Assembly (NCBI RefSeq): GCF_003555545.1
Contig: NZ_CP032157.1
Coordinates: 7,816,546 to 7,880,545, forward strand
DNA from: Paraflavitalea soli
GTDB lineage: Bacteria > Bacteroidota > Bacteroidia > Chitinophagales > Chitinophagaceae
Reading direction: 5' to 3'
DNA: 64,000 nucleotides
Positions 60,551-64,000 of the stretch are shown here, piece by piece. Every line of letters starts with the position of its first letter. Position 1 is the first letter of the stretch. A model generated the notes under the pieces. The model ran no database searches. It had not been told where the DNA came from and saw only the letters and a program-made list of their open reading frames with translations. A program made the translations under genes and the position numbers.

Positions 60551-63400
60551 ATGAAATATAAAAATATAAGTCTTGCTTGCGTGGTCTTGTTGTGCGGGTT
60601 TACGGCAAGCCAGGCACAATCAACCAACGCCAGCTTACCAGATACCATTGCTTTATTTGCGAAGCCTGCAGGCAGGATCATTGACCAGGGCCTCAGGGCC
60701 GAACAAAGCTGGAGAACTACCGGCGCTATATTTACCATCACCGGTGAAGAATTGGCGAGAACGAATGCCGGTAATTTACTCAACACCTTACAGGGAAGGA
60801 TCCCGGGATTGACCGTAACAACAGGCGCTGGTGAGCCCGGGTACGATAACCCTACCTTATACATGCGTGGACAAAGCAGCTGGAATATTGCCGGCAATGC
60901 CATCGCCATTTACCTCGATGGATTCCAGGTAGACCTCAATGCCTTATCCGCACTCTCTCCGTTTGAAATAGAATCCATATCCTTATTAAAGGATGCCGCA
61001 GCATTGGCTATTTATGGATTTGATGGCGGTGCAGGCGTATTAAGTGTGCGCACCAAAGAAGGTACCACCGCTGGCAAAACAAAGATCGAGGTAAATGCCA
61101 GGTACGGAAACCTAAGGCCAATATCCATGCCCAAAGTAATGGATGCATATGGCTACACTACAGCTTATAACAAGGCCTTGCAGAATGATGGATTGCCCAT
61201 CAAATATTACAATCCGGAATTGTACAAGGCAAAGGATGATCCTTTTCACCCCAATGTGAACTGGTACGATAAAATATTGAACAATAGCTCTGCCACCCAG
61301 GACTACAATATCTCTTTCCGCGGCGGCAACAGCAAGGCCAGGTTTTTTGTGTTGGGTGGTTATACCGATTTCTCCGGCGCTTATAAAGATGCCGATGCCA
61401 TCGACCAGGATTTTGGCACCAATGCCAAATACAGAAGGCTGAACTTAAGGGCCAATGTAAATGTACAGGCCACTAAGAACTTGTCTATAAAAGCAACCGT
61501 TTCCGGCGTTAGCGAAGATCGCAGCACACCCGCTGGTTTTACCGCTTCCTCCCTTTTCTCCAATTTGTTGCGCATACCGGCGGCTGCCTTTCCTGTAAAG
61601 AACCTCAACGGTACCTGGGGCAATAATGCGGTGTATAATTTCAACCCCGTACAACTGTTAAGGCAAAATGGTATTTATAACTCTCATACGAGAAGTATAC
61701 AAACCAACGTAAGCTTTACCCAAAAACTGGATGCCCTCGTCAAGGGATTGTCTCTTAATGGAGGGATCTCTTACAGCAACCTGTACATAGGTATATATGA
61801 AAAACGCTTCACCGTACCTTCATTTGAAGCCACAAAAGATGCCTATGACAACCCCGTTATTGATGGTACCGGCAATGTGGTGTATAAGGTATTGGGTGCA
61901 GTAAGTCAGGGTATCACCGATGAGGGCAACGATCACTGGAATAGAAATTCCATCCAGTTAGGATTTAATTACGACAGATCCTTTGGCAAACATACGTTTA
62001 CAGGTATGTTGCAGGTAAACCGCTCCAACTACACCCACGATGGTCAGTTCTATCCGGTAGTGAAGGAAGGGGTACGCGGCGCAGTTACCTACGATTATGA
62101 CCAAAAGTATATTGCCGATCTGTCATTCTCTTATGCCGGTTCCGGCGATTTCAAGGCAGGCGATCGGTATGGTGTATTCCCCGCATTAGGTTTGGGATGG
62201 ATAGCCAGCAAAGAAGCGTTCCTGGCCAACAATAAAGTGATCAACTTCCTGAAAGTAAGGGCTTCTTATGGCCTCACTGCCAATACCAACGAAGCCTATC
62301 GCTTCTTATTCGAAAGATGGGGTATCACCGCTCCTGGCATCACATTGGGTACAACCAACAGCGGATTTGGCGGACGTACCGAAGGAGATTATCCCAATGC
62401 CGATTTCACCTGGGAAGAAAAATCGACAGCTAATATTGGTGTTGACCTGACCATCCTGGAGAAGTTGAATGCCACCATCGATGTATTCAGAGAAAAGAGG
62501 ACCGGTATACTGGAAGCTCCTGTGGGCGTTCCTGCTTATACAGGATTCAACCTTAGAAATACCAATAGTGGAGAGGCCGTAAACAGCGGGGTTGAAGTGT
62601 CGCTTCAATACCGTGACAAGACAAAGAGCAGCCTCGAATATTATGCGGGAGTAACTTTTGCTTACGCCCATAATGAAATAACCAAAAGGGCCCAGGATGC
62701 ACAGCCGTTTGACTACCTGTATCAGAAAGGTTACAGGATCAATCAATTCCGGGCATTGCAAAATGCCGGCTTCTACCAGGTATCAGATTTCGAAGCCAAT
62801 GGCAACCTGAAGGCAGGCGTTGCCAAGTCAACCTATGGCCAGGTGCGCCCGGGCGATCTGAAATATGTTGACATCAACAGCGACGGCATTATCAATGATT
62901 ATGATAAAACACCCCTGAAGTTTACGAAACTTCCTGAGATCACCCTTGGTTTCAACATCGGTGTTAAATATGCAGGATTTGATATCGATGCCTTTGTACA
63001 GGGTGTAATGAACAGAACCGTTAGTTTGTTGGATGATGCGTTTGAATATACCCATCCTTTGGCCAACAACAACAACATTACCGCTTTCTCCAACAATCCC
63101 TGGACCCCCGAAACAGCCAGCTCTGCCACTGCCCCCAGGTTATCTACCCTGGTAAATGCCAACAACAACCAGCAGGCCGAATTCTGGCTTCGTAACGGAA
63201 ACTTCGTCAAGTTGCGCAGCGTTGAACTGGGCTATACCCTGCCGGCAAAAGGATTCCTGAAGAAATTTGAAGTGCTGAGGTTGTATGTAAGCGGTAACAA
63301 TCTGCTGAGCACAAAGATTGAAGGGCTGGAGCCGGAAAGACTTTCCATGGGTTATCCTTTGATGAAGACAGTTACACTGGGCGCTAAAGTAAAATTCTAG
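60551..63400 (+). CDS. SusC-like TonB-dependent transporter 4 lacking the N-terminal regulatory domain
   Basis: A 949-aa protein, shorter than the other SusC proteins here (1003-1104 aa). After the signal peptide (ending SQAQS) only about 40 residues precede the plug, so the carboxypeptidase-regulatory-like domain is missing; the plug region is FTITGEELARTNAGNLLNTL and SLLKDAAALAIYGFDGGAGV. The barrel ends TLGAKVKF. The usual VVVVGYG TonB-box-like block is also absent. It starts 33 nt after SusD3 in what looks like one operon with two SusC/SusD pairs. Confidence 0.93.
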   Translation: MKYKNISLACVVLLCGFTASQAQSTNASLPDTIALFAKPAGRIIDQGLRAEQSWRTTGAIFTITGEELARTNAGNLLNTLQGRIPGLTVTTGAGEPGYDNPTLYMRGQSSWNIAGNAIAIYLDGFQVDLNALSALSPFEIESISLLKDAAALAIYGFDGGAGVLSVRTKEGTTAGKTKIEVNARYGNLRPISMPKVMDAYGYTTAYNKALQNDGLPIKYYNPELYKAKDDPFHPNVNWYDKILNNSSATQDYNISFRGGNSKARFFVLGGYTDFSGAYKDADAIDQDFGTNAKYRRLNLRANVNVQATKNLSIKATVSGVSEDRSTPAGFTASSLFSNLLRIPAAAFPVKNLNGTWGNNAVYNFNPVQLLRQNGIYNSHTRSIQTNVSFTQKLDALVKGLSLNGGISYSNLYIGIYEKRFTVPSFEATKDAYDNPVIDGTGNVVYKVLGAVSQGITDEGNDHWNRNSIQLGFNYDRSFGKHTFTGMLQVNRSNYTHDGQFYPVVKEGVRGAVTYDYDQKYIADLSFSYAGSGDFKAGDRYGVFPALGLGWIASKEAFLANNKVINFLKVRASYGLTANTNEAYRFLFERWGITAPGITLGTTNSGFGGRTEGDYPNADFTWEEKSTANIGVDLTILEKLNATIDVFREKRTGILEAPVGVPAYTGFNLRNTNSGEAVNSGVEVSLQYRDKTKSSLEYYAGVTFAYAHNEITKRAQDAQPFDYLYQKGYRINQFRALQNAGFYQVSDFEANGNLKAGVAKSTYGQVRPGDLKYVDINSDGIINDYDKTPLKFTKLPEITLGFNIGVKYAGFDIDAFVQGVMNRTVSLLDDAFEYTHPLANNNNITAFSNNPWTPETASSATAPRLSTLVNANNNQQAEFWLRNGNFVKLRSVELGYTLPAKGFLKKFEVLRLYVSGNNLLSTKIEGLEPERLSMGYPLMKTVTLGAKVKF

Positions 63401-63424
63401 TACGAACAATTGAAATCTCTCAGC

Positions 63425-64000
63425 ATGAAAAGAAATCATTATATCATCCTTCTTATAGTATTGGCGGCAAGCAGCCTTGCTTCCTGTAAGAAAGACTTTT
63501 TGGATGTGAAAAAGATCCCGGCCGACATGCCGATCGAGCTGATGTATAAAAGATACGATTACATACAGGGCATTGTATGGAATGCCTACAGCTATATGCC
63601 CGATGGTTTTGCCTGGTTGGATATGGAAGCGGCAACTGATGACGCCTACCATACCAACGTAAACAACCGGTCACATTCCTACAACTATGGTGTATGGAAC
63701 CAGTTCGATAATCCCGAAGGCACCTGGACCGATAACTTCAAAGGTATTAACCAGGCCAACCTGTTCCTGAAACACAAGGGCGAAGTAGATCTGTCATCTA
63801 TTTCCAATGGTATCGTTAACAACGATTCTGTTGCCTACAAAAGGGCCGTCAATAACCTCAGGTTCATGGAAGGTGAATGCCATTTCCTGAAAGCGTTGTT
63901 CTACTTCGAGCTGGTAAAACGGTATGGCGCCGTTCCTATTATTGACCAGGTATTGGATTATAACCAGCCATCCACCTGGAGAGGTTTGCCCAGGAACTCT
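63425..64000 (+). CDS. SusD/RagB-like lipoprotein 4, N-terminal part (3' end outside window)
   Basis: 192 codons are visible from the ATG at 63425, open to the window end. The signal peptide ends with lipobox LASC and is followed by KKDFLDVKKIPADMPIE, the common SusD start. The segment NLRFMEGECHFLKALFYFEL is the conserved SusD helix pair. It is the partner of SusC4, whose stop is 24 nt upstream. Confidence 0.93.
   Translation, partial: MKRNHYIILLIVLAASSLASCKKDFLDVKKIPADMPIELMYKRYDYIQGIVWNAYSYMPDGFAWLDMEAATDDAYHTNVNNRSHSYNYGVWNQFDNPEGTWTDNFKGINQANLFLKHKGEVDLSSISNGIVNNDSVAYKRAVNNLRFMEGECHFLKALFYFELVKRYGAVPIIDQVLDYNQPSTWRGLPRNS

Overview
The window looks like chromosomal DNA of a soil- or plant-associated Bacteroidota bacterium, most likely of the Chitinophagaceae/Chitinophagales. 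The reasons are several SusC/SusD pairs, a hybrid two-component regulator with a beta-propeller sensor, a protein with a type IX secretion tail, DUF4199 and HTCS families, promoters of the TTG-N20-TAnnTTTG type, and almost no Shine-Dalgarno sites. The genus cannot be named from sequence alone. No rRNA, tRNA, CRISPR array, transposase or phage gene was seen.

Region 1 (1-3600): the end of a polysaccharide utilisation locus (PUL), with the C-terminal part of a SusD-like lipoprotein followed by two GH18 lipoproteins. The first GH18 protein has lost its catalytic acids; the second looks active.

Region 2 (3633-20409): mostly single genes. It holds a zinc-ribbon/SPFH pair, a remnant of a zeta-toxin module, a Tat-exported phospholipase C, a T9SS-exported repeat protein, a 2OG-Fe(II) oxygenase, a methyltransferase, an M23 peptidase, a sugar/H+ symporter, a divergent HxlR regulator/NmrA reductase pair and a double PhnB protein.

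Region 3 (20541-33201): a galactan-type PUL: HTCS sensor-regulator, SusC, SusD, GH30 and GH35 beta-galactosidase. Region 4 (33206-45850): a second PUL controlled by an AraC regulator: SusC, SusD, a clan GH-D-like glycosidase starting at TTG, a DUF5107-TPR protein and aldose 1-epimerase. The two PULs lie back to back and together predict capture and breakdown of galactose-rich glycan, with galactose entering central metabolism through the mutarotase. A 14-bp box is shared exactly between the AraC/SusC2 intergenic region and the upstream region of the distant sugar symporter, which suggests one regulon.

Region 5 (45871-54901): a run of small detoxification, stress and regulatory genes: PHA-granule-like protein, nitronate monooxygenase, SDR, YceI, Crp/Fnr regulator, VOC proteins, LexA-like S24 regulator, a 33-aa membrane peptide, ABM-like protein, a RidA lipoprotein, SRPBCC, DUF4199 and a GlxA-type regulator. 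Several visible operators belong to these regulators.

Region 6 (55252-64000): two consecutive SusC/SusD pairs, the second SusC lacking the usual N-terminal domain and the second SusD running off the window.

Intergenic spaces carry at least two families of interspersed palindromic or tandem repeats, several of them lying inside or between operons.
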